Shown: positions 42,792 to 51,518, numbered from the stretch's first letter. The stretch: 64,000 nucleotides of DNA from AP-15 sp963737145 (GCA_963737145.1 CAVTRO010000006.1:62001-126000), one strand, 5' to 3'. A program made the numbers and translations. The notes: generated from the sequence alone by a model not told the origin.

Positions 42792-42983
42792 ATGAAACAG
42801 CCGACAATGGTCGAAACCATCGCGAGGCGGCTGCTCGCGCGCCAGGGCATCGGAGTGATCTGGCAACTCCACTTGCGGGCTTCCGCTTCGCACCTGAAGG
42901 GCAATTGGTTATCTGCAGCGGCTTTGATCGGTATTGCGGAAGCCGCCGAACGACAGTGGGCCGGCTGGGGCGGCTCGCCATGA
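42792..42983 (+). CDS. Possible small protein downstream of tRNA-Thr
   Basis: 63 residues starting MKQPTMVETIARRLLARQG and ending IGIAEAAERQWAGWGGSP. The MVETIAR start is like that of small alphaproteobacterial proteins of unknown function that begin with PTMVEA/TVARA. No good ribosome-binding site; overlaps nothing. Low certainty. Confidence 0.3.
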   Translation: MKQPTMVETIARRLLARQGIGVIWQLHLRASASHLKGNWLSAAALIGIAEAAERQWAGWGGSP

Positions 42984-43068
42984 CGTTCCGCTGCACCGGC
43001 CTTGGGTGCAGCTGATCGTGCGGACCTGATCCGACCGCCCCCGAAGCGACGCCGGTCCGACCGCCTCT

Positions 43069-44148
43069 ATGCAAGCACATTCCGAACTTACCCGTACCAC
43101 ACTTGCGGTCCTCTTCGTCGGCGGGCTGATCGCCACGTCATTCTGGATATTGTGGCCGTTTCTGCCGGCGGTGATCTGGGCGACGACGCTGGTCGTCGCC
43201 ACCTGGCCCATCATGCTGCACGTCCAGCTGCGGCTCTGGCACAAGCGCGGACTGGCGGTTGCGGTGATGACCATCGCATTGCTGGTGATCTTTGTATTGC
43301 CTTTCTGGTTGGCGATTACAACGATCACACAGCATTTCGACCGCATTGCCGGCTGGGCAGCTTCTTTGGTATCCTTTCAGCTGCCACCGCCGCCGCATTG
43401 GCTCGCCGGCTTGCCGTTCTTTGGGACGTATGCCGCCTCGGCTTGGGCAAGCGCTGCGGCCAGCGGGATCGAACCATTTGTGGCCAAGGCAGCGCCTTAC
43501 GCGGGCGGCGCTGCGGCATGGTTTGTCAGCGCATTGGGCGGCGTTGGGGTCCTCTTTGTCCAGTTCGTCCTGACCGTGATCATCGCCGTGATCCTCTATG
43601 GCGGCGGCGAGCACGCGGCCAGCCTCGTCCGGCGCTTCGGCCGTCGTCTCGCCGGCGAGCGGGGTGAACAATCGGTCCTACTGGCGGGCCAGGCTATCCG
43701 CAGCGTCGCTCTCGGCGTGGTCGTGACTGCGGTCGGGCAATCGGTGCTCGGCGGCCTTGGCTTGGCGTTGGCGGGCGTGCCATTAGCTGCGGTGCTGACT
43801 GCTGTGATGTTCATGCTCTGCCTCGCACAGCTCGGACCGTTGCCGGTGCTGGTGCCGGCGGTGGTCTGGCTCTATTGGAGCGGTGAATCGGTCTGGGGCA
43901 CGGTCCTTGTCATCTGGAGCGTGCTGCTCAGCACCACAGACAGCGTCGTGCGTCCGTTGCTGATCCGCAGGGGCGCCCATCTGCCGTTGCTTCTGCTGCT
44001 CGCCGGAGTTATCGGCGGTCTCATTGCGTTTGGTCTGGTCGGTATCTTCCTCGGCCCGGTCGTGCTGGCAGTGGCATACACGCTGCTGCTGTCGTGGATG
44101 GCCGAGGCGACTATATCCGATAACGAAATTTCCGCGCCCCGCCGCTGA
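43069..44148 (+). CDS. AI-2E family transporter (PerM-type membrane protein)
   Basis: 359 residues, about eight membrane helices. N-terminal LFVGGLIATSFWILWPFLPAVIWATTLVVATWPIM, a large variable loop, FVLTVIIAVILYGGGEHAA, then the family core AVGQSVLGGLGLALAGVPLAAVLTAVMFMLCLAQLGPLPVLVPAVVWLYWSG and the C-terminal GGLIAFGLVGIFLGPVVLAVAYTLLLSWM. The family includes the quorum-signal exporter TqsA and the Na+/H+ antiporter-like PerM; substrate here unknown. Begins at the ATG at 43069. Confidence 0.9.
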   Translation: MQAHSELTRTTLAVLFVGGLIATSFWILWPFLPAVIWATTLVVATWPIMLHVQLRLWHKRGLAVAVMTIALLVIFVLPFWLAITTITQHFDRIAGWAASLVSFQLPPPPHWLAGLPFFGTYAASAWASAAASGIEPFVAKAAPYAGGAAAWFVSALGGVGVLFVQFVLTVIIAVILYGGGEHAASLVRRFGRRLAGERGEQSVLLAGQAIRSVALGVVVTAVGQSVLGGLGLALAGVPLAAVLTAVMFMLCLAQLGPLPVLVPAVVWLYWSGESVWGTVLVIWSVLLSTTDSVVRPLLIRRGAHLPLLLLLAGVIGGLIAFGLVGIFLGPVVLAVAYTLLLSWMAEATISDNEISAPRR

Positions 44149-44257
44149 GGATTATGCCTGCCGCGGGCCGGCTTGTCGGGCTGTGATCATCGTGATAAAG
44201 GAGATGATCAATTTACCAATGCTTTCAGTAGACAGTGCAATTCATCGCGAGGGGCCG

Positions 44258-44689
44258 ATGGACGCCATGTTTCGTGGAATCGCAAATTTCTGCCGGTTGA
44301 CTTTTCTGTTTGTCGCGCTTACGGGCGGGACTGTAGCGAGCGCGCAGACGCCAGCCGACACCGCGGCCCGCGAACTCCCTCGTTTCCTGGTGTATTTTGA
44401 CGAATTCAGCGCGCACTTGTCCGATGAAGCAAAGGCGACGATCGCCGATGCCGCGAGGCGGGCGCGGGACACTGGTGCGAAGGCCATTGTCGTCCAAGCA
44501 CGCGCGAGCGCCACTGGCAGACCGGAGACCAACAAATATCTCGCGCAGACCCGCAGCTCGATCGTCACGGATCAGCTCGAAGAGGACGGCATCGCGCGGA
44601 CGATGATCCGGCAGGAGCCGATCGGGCAGACCGGATCAAGCGACCCGACTGTTTACAACCGCCGCGTCGACATCATCCTCGAACGCTGA
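44258..44689 (+). CDS. OmpA-like periplasmic protein
   Basis: 143 residues from the ATG at 44258 (GAGGGG upstream); an earlier in-frame ATG at 44204 has the ribosome-binding site too close. Sec signal LTFLFVALTGGTVASAQ. The mature domain reads FLVYFDEFSAHLSDEAKATIADAARRARDTGAKAIVVQARASATGRPETNKYLAQTRSSIVTDQLEEDGI and ends YNRRVDIILE, i.e. the OmpA-C beta-alpha pattern with the final R-R-V-(D/E)-I. It may contact peptidoglycan. Convergent with the retropepsin gene just 2 bases away. Confidence 0.8.
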   Translation: MDAMFRGIANFCRLTFLFVALTGGTVASAQTPADTAARELPRFLVYFDEFSAHLSDEAKATIADAARRARDTGAKAIVVQARASATGRPETNKYLAQTRSSIVTDQLEEDGIARTMIRQEPIGQTGSSDPTVYNRRVDIILER

Positions 44690-44691
44690 CA

Positions 44692-45387
44692 CTACCAGCT
44701 GATCGTCAGCGCGCCTTCGCGCATCTCGAAGCTCTTCAGGCGCTTGAGAAAACTCATCCCGAGCAGCGACTGATCCAGGTTCTCGATCACTGCGGCCGGC
44801 ACATTCTCGATTGATAGCTGCCCGATGCGGAGCTCGCGCAGCATCACCGGAGCGAAACGGACCCGGCCATTGGCGGTCTGGGTGAGCTGATTGAAGGACA
44901 GCTCGCTGCGTGCGATACCTGCGGCGCGCGCATCGTCGAGTGTGAGGGCGACGAGGCTCGCGCCGGTATCGACGACGAGGCGAATTGGTGCGCCGTTGAG
45001 TGTGGCGGTCAGGCTGAAATGGCCGCGCCGGTCGGCGCGGTAAACCAGTGTGCGGTTGGAAGACGGTCGGAGGACGGTCAGCGCCGGAGGTGCGTTGATC
45101 GAGGGCGGTGTGCCGGTCCGGTGCGGCACCCTCGCATCGGGGGTCACCAGCCCAGGTTGAGTAGGAGCCGCTGTCGGACGAAGATTCCAGAATATCCAAT
45201 TGTAAATCTGTCCATCTGCGTATTTTACTTGGCATAGCTTACTGTCGTCCGCAACGACTACACCGGACCTGCCCTCTTTGTCGATGACCTGCTGACCGGC
45301 GACGCATCTGGTCAATTCTTGCGGCGCAGCAGGCGATAGGGCGCCGCCGAGCGCCAAGACAGCGAATGCCAAGCCCAGCCTGTTCAT
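44692..45387 (-). CDS. Retropepsin-like aspartic protease, clan AA, secreted
   Basis: 231 residues with a Sec signal (MNRLGLAFAVLALGGALSPA). Residues ~28-70 form a small Tudor-like or SH3-type module (GQQVIDKEGRSGVVVADDSKLCQVKYADGQIYNW). A Pro-rich linker follows, then the protease: GHFSLTATLNGAPIRLVVDTGASLVALT with the catalytic DTGA, then LRIGQLSIENVPAAV and LLGMSFLKRL, typical of bacterial single-domain retropepsins of the TIGR02281 type. Those act as dimers in the periplasm. GAGGAGCGAAG precedes the ATG. Confidence 0.87.
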   Translation of the reverse strand: MNRLGLAFAVLALGGALSPAAPQELTRCVAGQQVIDKEGRSGVVVADDSKLCQVKYADGQIYNWIFWNLRPTAAPTQPGLVTPDARVPHRTGTPPSINAPPALTVLRPSSNRTLVYRADRRGHFSLTATLNGAPIRLVVDTGASLVALTLDDARAAGIARSELSFNQLTQTANGRVRFAPVMLRELRIGQLSIENVPAAVIENLDQSLLGMSFLKRLKSFEMREGALTISW

Positions 45388-45493
45388 GACTTCGCTCCTC
45401 TGAGGCTCAGCGTTGAGCTTGCCCCTAGCATACAGCGCGGCACGGAAATGCTATGGTCCTGATGATTTATCGAGCGTTGGTGATCCATCACAA

Positions 45494-45724
45494 ATGCCGC
45501 AGGTCAAACTGAAGGTTATTCGCGACGCGGTTCTACCGCCGCCCTGGACGGCACCACCGGGAGCAGGACCGCTCTTTACCGGAAGTGGCGACACCGACTA
45601 TGTCTGCGGCGTTTGCGAGTTCGTCATTGCCGCGCTCATCGGTCCGGCACAGCGCATCGCATCGATCGAGACGGAATGCCCGTGCTGTGGCGCGGTGAAT
45701 GAGGTCACTACCGGAGCAGATTGA
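45494..45724 (+). CDS. Small zinc-ribbon protein
   Basis: 76 residues from the ATG at 45494. N-terminal MPQVKLKVIRDAVLPPPWTAPPG, then CGVC (~residue 40) and CPCC (~residue 63), a pair of CxxC motifs that make a one-metal zinc ribbon. No clear partner gene or family name. Divergent from the retropepsin gene and convergent with the amidohydrolase. Confidence 0.5.
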   Translation: MPQVKLKVIRDAVLPPPWTAPPGAGPLFTGSGDTDYVCGVCEFVIAALIGPAQRIASIETECPCCGAVNEVTTGAD

Positions 45725-45739
45725 GGTGCAAGCGATCGG

Positions 45740-46969
45740 CTAACCCGGTCGGACGAGTTCCGCGGGCTCGCGCTTAACTGTTCGGCAGCCGCGCTTGAAG
45801 ACCGCGAGCGGCTGGCGGATCTCCGCCACCGCCTGTTCCGGCGACTGGGCATCGATGACGACGATATCGGCTGGGTTGCCGACGGCGATCCCGTAATCCG
45901 TCAGGTTGAGGAGCCGTGCCGAGCGCTCTGTCAGCATCGCGAAGATTTCCCGCAGCTGTGCCGGTTGTGCGATCTGCAGAAGATTGGCATGGAGATTCGC
46001 CATGCGGATCAGCGAGCAATCGCCATAGGGTGTCACCGGATTGAGCACATTGTTGGTCGACAGCGAACAGTTGACGCCATGCTCGACGAGAAAATTGGCG
46101 TCGGCTACGCCGCGGCGGACATTGTGGTCCTGGTCCCGCCCCATCACAAACAGATCGGTCAACGGCAAGACGGTGACTGCGATGCCGGTGTCGGCGAGGC
46201 GGCGCGCCAAAGCGGTGATCTCGCTCGGCGGCATTGTGGACAATTTGGCCATGTGGCCGACGACAACCCGTCCGCCGCGGCGGTATTGCTCGGTCAGTTC
46301 GCAGACGAGATGGATGTCCATCGCCTCCGGCGTGTCGCCGACGTCGAGGTGGATATCGATGTCGACGTCGAACTCGCGGGCGAGCTCAAAAATCCGTCGG
46401 ATCTGACCCGCATGATCGGTGTCGTATCGCGGCGCGCCGCCGATAACTGGGGCGCCGCGTTTCAGCGCTTCGACCAAAAACTCCTCGGTGCCGGGATAGT
46501 TGGTGAGCCCGTCCTGCGGAAAGACACAGATTTCAATATCGATAGCCCAGCGGTAGTCGGCAATCAGCGACTCCACCCCATCGAATCCGCGCAACCCGAT
46601 GGCGGGGTCGACCTCGACTTGAGTGCGCATCCGCGTCGCGCCGTGGAGGATGCATTCAGTGAGCGTACGCTCCGCCCTCGTGCGCACATCCTCGACGCTA
46701 AAGCTGCCCTTCAACGCCGCGACCTGCTTCATCGGGCTGATCCTGCGCCCGGTTTCCGGCGGCGTGCGGTCGATGATGCGGGATTTGTCGAGATGGATGT
46801 GCGTCTCGATCAGCCCGCCGCAGGCCAGCCGCCCGCCGGCATCATAAGCCTCCGCCTCGGCCGCCAAGTCCTTCTCGATGGCAACAATCTTCCCGTCCGC
46901 AACACCGATGTCCACCGGCCCTGCCTCCGGCCGGTGGGCGAGTCGAACATTGCGTAATATGAGATCCAT
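45740..46969 (-). CDS. Amidohydrolase, cytosine deaminase-like
   Basis: 409 residues of the metal-dependent amidohydrolase superfamily. The N-terminal beta sandwich leads into GGLIETHIHLDKSR (two metal His and the cytosine-deaminase type HLDK), DIDIHLDVGD (third His), VVVGHMAKLST (fourth His) and VTVLPLTDLF (metal Asp), with a C-terminal PADIVVIDAQSP. It fits the CodA/atrazine-type deaminase branch that removes amino or chloro groups from ring compounds; the exact substrate is unknown. The ATG at 46969 heads the homology; the longer frame to 47002 is not required. Confidence 0.88.
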   Translation of the reverse strand: MDLILRNVRLAHRPEAGPVDIGVADGKIVAIEKDLAAEAEAYDAGGRLACGGLIETHIHLDKSRIIDRTPPETGRRISPMKQVAALKGSFSVEDVRTRAERTLTECILHGATRMRTQVEVDPAIGLRGFDGVESLIADYRWAIDIEICVFPQDGLTNYPGTEEFLVEALKRGAPVIGGAPRYDTDHAGQIRRIFELAREFDVDIDIHLDVGDTPEAMDIHLVCELTEQYRRGGRVVVGHMAKLSTMPPSEITALARRLADTGIAVTVLPLTDLFVMGRDQDHNVRRGVADANFLVEHGVNCSLSTNNVLNPVTPYGDCSLIRMANLHANLLQIAQPAQLREIFAMLTERSARLLNLTDYGIAVGNPADIVVIDAQSPEQAVAEIRQPLAVFKRGCRTVKREPAELVRPG

Positions 46970-47475
46970 CCGTCGCACTCTCTCGCCGGTACCTGGTCTC
47001 ACCTATCGGTGCAGTTCAGTTCAATCCTTCTTGCTGTTTCTGCTGTTTTTTGCAGCGAAATAACAGCCATCGCTCCACCTCGTGGTTAGCCCGCGCCGGC
47101 CATTGGCGCTTTCCCTCGAACCCTATCAAACACAAACATTATGGCAATTCTAGCGTCGCTCGCATGGCAACGGGCATGCTGTCGCCGCACGAGAGATAAT
47201 CTGCTGCGCCTCACTTCCCCGGTCAGTGGTTCGCCTCAGCCACTCTCAGACAGGTTCTCGCCGCTAGCGTGCACCGCGAAGGCGGAGGCCTCCACAATTG
47301 GAAGAACGTTCCCTTTCCGGCACGTCGAGGGCGCGCTTGGGTTTGATCGCAACGGAGCAGGGGGAACAGGGCGTGAGGGAGGCGCCGCCGAAGAACACTT
47401 CGTTGCGGACTTCGGGGCTTGCGGGCCGATCACTTGGTGTCCGCTCACGCCACGCAGGCACCTTGCGTTGGCCGC
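46970..47475. other. Non-coding stretch with a dispersed hairpin repeat
   Basis: About 500 bases between the amidohydrolase start and the small membrane-protein remnant. Several forward and reverse frames are open over 47140-47600 but with Ser/Arg-rich products of no known family. The sole structured element I recognise is the 35-base repeat at 47033-47067. Confidence 0.4.
47033..47067. repeat. 35-base dispersed hairpin repeat, copy 2
   Basis: Reverse complement begins GCTGTTATTTCGCTGCAAAA and matches 37269-37303 at 31 of 35 positions. Hairpin-forming, intergenic. Confidence 0.6.
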
Positions 47476-47658
47476 TCACATTCGTTCACCCGGCAATTGG
47501 CTGGCTTGCTTCACCCAAGCGGCGAGCTGAGCGAGCGGGAGCAACGCCAAGAGGCTCACCCAAAGGCAGGCTCCTCCCTGTCCCAAGGCGACAACGTTGA
47601 CGATGGCGGCCACCGTAAAGGCGATGGATAGCCAGCGGTGGATCTGCCGAACCCCCAT
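47476..47658 (-). pseudogene. Small membrane protein, C-terminally truncated
   Basis: 60 residues beginning MGVRQIHRWLSIAFTVAAIVNVVALGQGG. This start is that of a family of two-helix membrane proteins found next to ArsR/SRPBCC pairs, in which the second helix continues LALLPLALL(L)xTGLYLFVLPY. Here, after LLALLPLAQ, the sequence leaves the family pattern and ends, so it is truncated or frameshifted. It follows the SRPBCC gene by 45 bases on the same strand. Confidence 0.5.
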
Positions 47659-47703
47659 TTGCTCTAGTTCAATGGGACCTCGTCTGAATTGTGCCGGCCG
47701 ACT

Positions 47704-48114
47704 TCAATCTATCCGCGCCAGCACCTGCTCCAGGTTTGCAAAGAACTTCTGCCACCCGTACGTGGCGCCCTGGTAGGCCTGTTCCTGATCCGGCCGGAAG
47801 CCCGACTGCTCCATGCATAGGTGGGTCCCCGTGCTCGTAGGGGTGAGAGTCCAAGTGACGACACTCTCAAGACCATAGGCCGCCCATGTGTAAGACAGCG
47901 TTTTGTTCGGCTCGATTGCCAGGACCTGACAGTCGACAGCGCCCCACTCTGCGCGAAAATTGAAACGGTGGTCCACGACAGGTTTGAAATCGTTCTTCAT
48001 CAGCCACTCCTCGATCAGTTGTGGCTGCGTGAGCGCGCGCCAGATCTTTTCCGGCGGAAAGGGGATTTCTCGTTCGACAACGACGGAGAGCGTTTCGGTC
48101 GAGGTATTGGTCAT
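47704..48114 (-). CDS. SRPBCC (AHSA1-like) domain protein
   Basis: 136 residues of the START/SRPBCC helix-grip fold: VVVEREIPFPPEKIWRALTQPQLIEEWLMKNDFKPVVDHRFNFRAEW, TLSYTWAAYGLESVVTWTLTPTSTGTHLCMEQSGF, and a C-terminal GATYGWQKFFANLEQVLA. The AHSA1 group is often paired with ArsR regulators. Its ATG overlaps the arsR stop (ATGA). The frame extends upstream to 48435 but that part belongs to arsR in a different sense (its N-terminus) and is not joined. Confidence 0.87.
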   Translation of the reverse strand: MTNTSTETLSVVVEREIPFPPEKIWRALTQPQLIEEWLMKNDFKPVVDHRFNFRAEWGAVDCQVLAIEPNKTLSYTWAAYGLESVVTWTLTPTSTGTHLCMEQSGFRPDQEQAYQGATYGWQKFFANLEQVLARID

Positions 48115-48435
48115 TGGTCCATCCTTTTGAGCAGATCTTCGAGGTGGTCGAACCGGCTCTGCCAAAACCCGACCATTTGGCTTGCCCAGTCGATCAGCGG
48201 GGCCAAGGCGCCGAGCTGCGCGTTGCAGTGCGTCTGGCGACCTTCGTGGCGGTCGCGCACCAGCCCGGCCCGCTTCAGGACCCCGAGATGCTTTGAGACG
48301 GCCGGTTGCGAGACCCCGGCCCGAGCCGTCAGAGCCCCGACGGTCTGTTCTCCTTCGCGGCACAATCGCTCGAAGATGGCCCGTCGAGTTCGGATCGGCA
48401 AGAGATCTGAAGAGCATATCGTGAGCGTTCGGCAT
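48111..48435 (-). pseudogene. ArsR-family transcriptional regulator, one frameshift
   Basis: The start MPNAHDMLFRSLADP at 48435 is in one frame and the rest RRAIFERLCREGEQTVGALTARAGVSQPAVSKHLGVLKRAGLVRDRHEGRQTHCNAQLGAL is in another. The join is at 48389-48390, where GATCCGAACTCGACGG should read GATCCGACTCGACGG: one extra A on the coding strand. Restored, the protein is ~107 residues with the winged-helix recognition helix SQPAVSKHLGVLKRAGLV and no metal-site Cys, i.e. the non-metal ArsR type that pairs with SRPBCC proteins. Sits directly upstream of the SRPBCC gene (ATGA overlap). Confidence 0.85.
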
Positions 48436-48750
48436 TTAGGATCTATAACCTGCTGGCTATTGATTGATAACCACCGAGAGTATGTCTGAGTCAAGCGGGA
48501 ACGGAGCGGCACAATGATCCTCGTCACGAGAGCAGCCGGCCATGGGCGGCGCGCCGTCGTCTGCAGGTTGGAGTCACTCAGCCATGACGTTCATTCTTCC
48601 GTTCAATCCAGCCTTAAAGCAGATTTTGCCCTTACCGCCCGCAGGACTGCAGTTTGCAGACCGCCTCCGGTCACGAAGCGGCTGGTATGCTGCGCCGTTC
48701 GCCACGCGGCAATGGGACCGCTGAGGTCAGTACAAAGGATCAGGTTTAAT
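48436..48750. other. Intergenic region between arsR and the sugar-type binding protein gene
   Basis: About 315 bases. It should hold the arsR promoter. Short open frames on the forward strand (for example 48542-48724) have no family resemblance. Nothing else seen. Confidence 0.35.
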
Positions 48751-50085
48751 TCAGGCGTAGATCTTTACGAGCTCGCCATGCGCCCACTTGACGGCATCCT
48801 CGGGCGGCATTCCCTGAACGGCCTTTGTATACATATCGACGATGATGAACTTAGAGATCGCCTCGGCCGCGGCCCGCCCGGCGGGGCCGGCATACCCGGC
48901 AAAACGGCCGCTTTCAGCCGCGGTGCGGAACGGCAGCATGACCGGGTCAACCTTCCACACCGGGTCGTCCTCCCACATCTTGGTGCTGCCGACCGAGAAG
49001 CCCTGCTGCGAGGTGAACCACTCTTCGTAAATGTCCTTGGACTGAAACCAGGCCAGGAAATCCTTAGCCGCCTTCTGGTTTGCCGAATAGGCCGGGACGA
49101 TATTCGAAAACGGCACGTGATAGCTGAACTGCCCGCCCGGCCCCTTGGGCAGCGGCGCGTGAAAGCAGTCATCCTTGATCGGCTTGCCGGTTTCGGTCAG
49201 ATAGGTCTCGGGCTTGCTGCGCGCCAGCAGATAGATCGATGCACCGTTGTTCGTCGAACTGATCGTGTTCGAGAGAAACGCGCGATTGTTGCCGGCGTCG
49301 TCCCAGGACAGCCCGCCCTCGTCGTAGCACTCCTTCCAGAACGGCACCGCGAACCTGACCGATTCGAGAGTTTCCTTGCTTTTCAGCGCGACGGTCTTGC
49401 CGTCGGCCTCGACTTCCTTGCCGCCCCAGGACCAGAGATAGGGGTACCAGAAGGCGGGACCGTCGCCAAAGGCATGGGCGAGGGTTTGGCCGTAAGGCCG
49501 CTGCTTGGGTTTGAGCAATTTTCCGAGCGCGCGGTATTCGTCCCAGGTCTGCGGGAACTTGTCGGGGCCGGACCCGCCATCCTTGAACCATGAGGTGCGG
49601 TTGACCGGCATCGCGCCGAGGATCGTGAACGGCACCGCGATCCATTTCTTGCCGTCATTGGCGACATCCCGCGCGGTCTTGTAATAACCGCCCTGCGCCT
49701 TGCCGATCGCCTCGGCGACATCGCTGACATCGACGACGCTCTCGGCATAGAGCTGCGACCAGTTGTTGACCGCCATCAGAATATCGGGACCGGTCTTCGA
49801 CTGGATCGCCGAAGTGATGCGCGCCTGCACCCCGTCGCCGTTGATGGTCTCGATCTGCAGCTTGAGGCCGAGCGCTTTCTGGCACTCCTCGGCTATCTTG
49901 CCGCGCAAGAGCTGATCGGATACCGGTACGAAATCGACGAATTTGAGCCAATGCAGGGTCGTCCCCTGCGCAAAAGCCGGCGCCGTCCCCGAAGCGAAAA
50001 TGCCGGCGAGCCCGCCGCTCGCGGCGCTCACAGCGCCGGCGCCGGAAAGTTGTAGAAAACGGCGCCGACTCGTGGGCTGCATCAT
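48751..50085 (-). CDS. Sugar/polyol-type ABC transporter substrate-binding protein, copy A (Tat exported)
   Basis: 444 residues. A twin-arginine signal (RRRFLQLSGAGAVSAASGG, cut near PAFAQ) precedes a family 1 solute-binding fold: ITSAIQSKTGPDILMAVNNWSQLYAESVVDVSDVAEAIGKAQGGYY, YPYLWSWGGKEVEADGKTVALKSKETLESVRFAVPFW, NRAFLSNTISSTNNGASIYL and the C-terminal EDAVKWAHGELVKIY. It is about half identical to the copy at 55032-56356. AGGAGAAGCC precedes the ATG at 50085. Sixteen bases upstream lies the first member of a tandem secreted family; the transporter's permeases and ATPase are further upstream on the same strand. Confidence 0.92.
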   Translation of the reverse strand: MMQPTSRRRFLQLSGAGAVSAASGGLAGIFASGTAPAFAQGTTLHWLKFVDFVPVSDQLLRGKIAEECQKALGLKLQIETINGDGVQARITSAIQSKTGPDILMAVNNWSQLYAESVVDVSDVAEAIGKAQGGYYKTARDVANDGKKWIAVPFTILGAMPVNRTSWFKDGGSGPDKFPQTWDEYRALGKLLKPKQRPYGQTLAHAFGDGPAFWYPYLWSWGGKEVEADGKTVALKSKETLESVRFAVPFWKECYDEGGLSWDDAGNNRAFLSNTISSTNNGASIYLLARSKPETYLTETGKPIKDDCFHAPLPKGPGGQFSYHVPFSNIVPAYSANQKAAKDFLAWFQSKDIYEEWFTSQQGFSVGSTKMWEDDPVWKVDPVMLPFRTAAESGRFAGYAGPAGRAAAEAISKFIIVDMYTKAVQGMPPEDAVKWAHGELVKIYA

Positions 50086-50101
50086 GGCTTCTCCTGTGGA
50101 T

Positions 50102-50544
50102 CTACTGGGACTGTTTTTGCCAGACCAAATCGTAAGAACAACAACAATCCATCCGGCGTGCGAGCACCCGGCCGTCCCCATCTATTCTGCCGCCGATGAC
50201 TTTTTCAATTCCGGCATCGGCGGCCTTAGAGGCGGGTTCGGGGACCCATCGCATTAACAGCTCACCTTGGAACCCGACTGTTCCTTCGAAACCCGGACGG
50301 CCAGCAGAAAATGGCGCGTGACCGTTCGTGATACTGAGCGGCCCGCCTTTGGGATATTTCCTGCAGTGTAAAATGTGTTCCGTTCTTGGGGCGGAAAACG
50401 TTTCATTCACCTTCGTTCCAGAGACAAACGCGTATGTGCCGTCAAATTGCGTGATGGCGGCCGGAGGCGATGCGGTCTGCGCATCCGCGGCAGTAACTAA
50501 ACGGAAAATCCGATGGTCCACAACCATCCAATGTGCTTCTGCAT
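50102..50544 (-). pseudogene. Tandem secreted protein family, member 1 (frameshift in the signal peptide)
   Basis: The start at 50544 (AAGGAAAAACAACAC before it) encodes MQKHIGWLWTIGFSV, matching the MQKHIAW start of member 3, then meets a stop; a neighbouring frame gives LVTAADAQTASPPAAITQFDGTYAFVSGTKVNETF and runs to 50102. So one base is out of place inside the signal region near 50498. The domain shows FDGTYAFVS, HCRKYPKGGPLSITNG, GTVGFQGELLMRWV and CCCSYDLVWQK. Ends 16 bases before binding protein A. Function unknown. Confidence 0.65.
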
Positions 50545-50851
50545 GTGTTGTTTTTCCTTCGTTTGTTCCCTTGTCGGGTCATTGGGAGCGCAGCGAAGCA
50601 ATCCGGGGCGGCTAAGCGCACATCCGGTGGAGATTGTTCGTCGCGCTCGGCACTCCTAAGAGAGCAGGGCATTGCACCAGCCGATGGGAACGCTTCCCTG
50701 GCGAAAGCCCGGGTCCACCTCTCAGCGGCACGAGCGGTGGGTAGGTGGGCCCCGGCTTCCGCCGGGACAGCGGATTGGGACGGTTTCATCTAGGGCGGGC
50801 CGGCGGGTCGGCTGCCCGTCTGTACGGAACTCGCAATGACAATGGCCATAG
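50545..50851. other. Intergenic stretch with repeat fragments
   Basis: About 307 bases between members 1 and 2 of the tandem secreted family. It contains GTCATTGGGAGCGCAGCGAAGCAATCC (near 50577-50604), part of a known type of dispersed palindrome, and a CCCGGCTTCCGCCGGGAC hairpin near 50750-50767. No gene seen. Confidence 0.45.
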
Positions 50852-51301
50852 TCACCGGTTTTCCTTCTGCCAGACCAGGTCATAGCTGCAACTGCGACCG
50901 ATCTGGCGCGCGCGGATTGTGCCGTTGCCGTCTACTGTGCCGTGCGTGACGATCTCGATACCGAGCGAGCTTTGGGAAGCGGGCGCGGCTAATCGCATGG
51001 CCAGCGCGCCCTGCGGCCCGACCGTCCCCTCGAAGCCCTCTTTTGTCACGCGGCCGAAGCCGGAATATCGCGCTTGGCCGTTGGTGATGGTCAGCGGCCC
51101 CATCCTGCGGATGTCCCCACATCGGCCCATCCGGGTTCTCCACGTCGTCATGTAAGTCTCGTTCAACTTTGTCGCGGAGACGAACGCGTACGTGCCATCG
51201 AACTGCGTATTGGCGGGCGACGGCGATGGGGTTTGCGCAGCCGCGGCGCCAATCAACGCGATAAGTCCGAAAATCGATAGCCAGCCAACGTTCTTTTTCA
51301 T
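50852..51301 (-). CDS. Tandem secreted protein family, member 2
   Basis: 149 residues starting at 51301 with Sec signal MKKNVGWLSIFGLIALIGAAAAQ. Mature: NTQFDGTYAFVSATKLNETY, then RCGDIRRMGPLTITNGQARYS, EGFEGTVGPQGALAMRL, GTVDGNGTIRARQIGRSCSYDLVWQKENR. The two Cys (RCGD and SCSYD) align with the two of the other members, so a disulfide is likely. I do not recognise a named family. It is the best preserved member. Separated from member 3 by a 217-base repeat-rich gap. Confidence 0.7.
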   Translation of the reverse strand: MKKNVGWLSIFGLIALIGAAAAQTPSPSPANTQFDGTYAFVSATKLNETYMTTWRTRMGRCGDIRRMGPLTITNGQARYSGFGRVTKEGFEGTVGPQGALAMRLAAPASQSSLGIEIVTHGTVDGNGTIRARQIGRSCSYDLVWQKENR

Positions 51302-51518
51302 GTTCTTACTCTCCCGTTCCGCGACCGGCGAGAGGGCCTGTGAAAAGAGCAGGGTTGCGGTCGTGCGTGCTTCGAGACGCGTCCTGCGGACGCTCCTCAG
51401 CATGAGGTAAGCCTTTGAGAGCATGAGGGAAATACCCCATCCTGAGGAGGCCGCGGAGCGGCCGTCTCGAAGGACGCACGTCGCCGGTCCAGCTCGATTT
51501 TCAACCGGCTCAGCAGGT
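51302..51518. repeat. REP-like inverted pair between secreted-family members 2 and 3
   Basis: Holds GCTTCGAGACGCGTCCTGCGGACGCTCCTCAGCATGAGG (51369-51407) and its inverted relative CATCCTGAGGAGGCCGCGGAGCGGCCGTCTCGAAGGAC (51438-51475), an inverted pair 30 bases apart. This is the CCTGAGGAG...CTCCTCAG family of Rhodopseudomonas/Bradyrhizobium-type elements. Confidence 0.65.

Noticed and set aside
45965..46957. 330-residue open frame on the forward strand
   Set aside because: Antisense to the amidohydrolase, whose metal motifs are clear.
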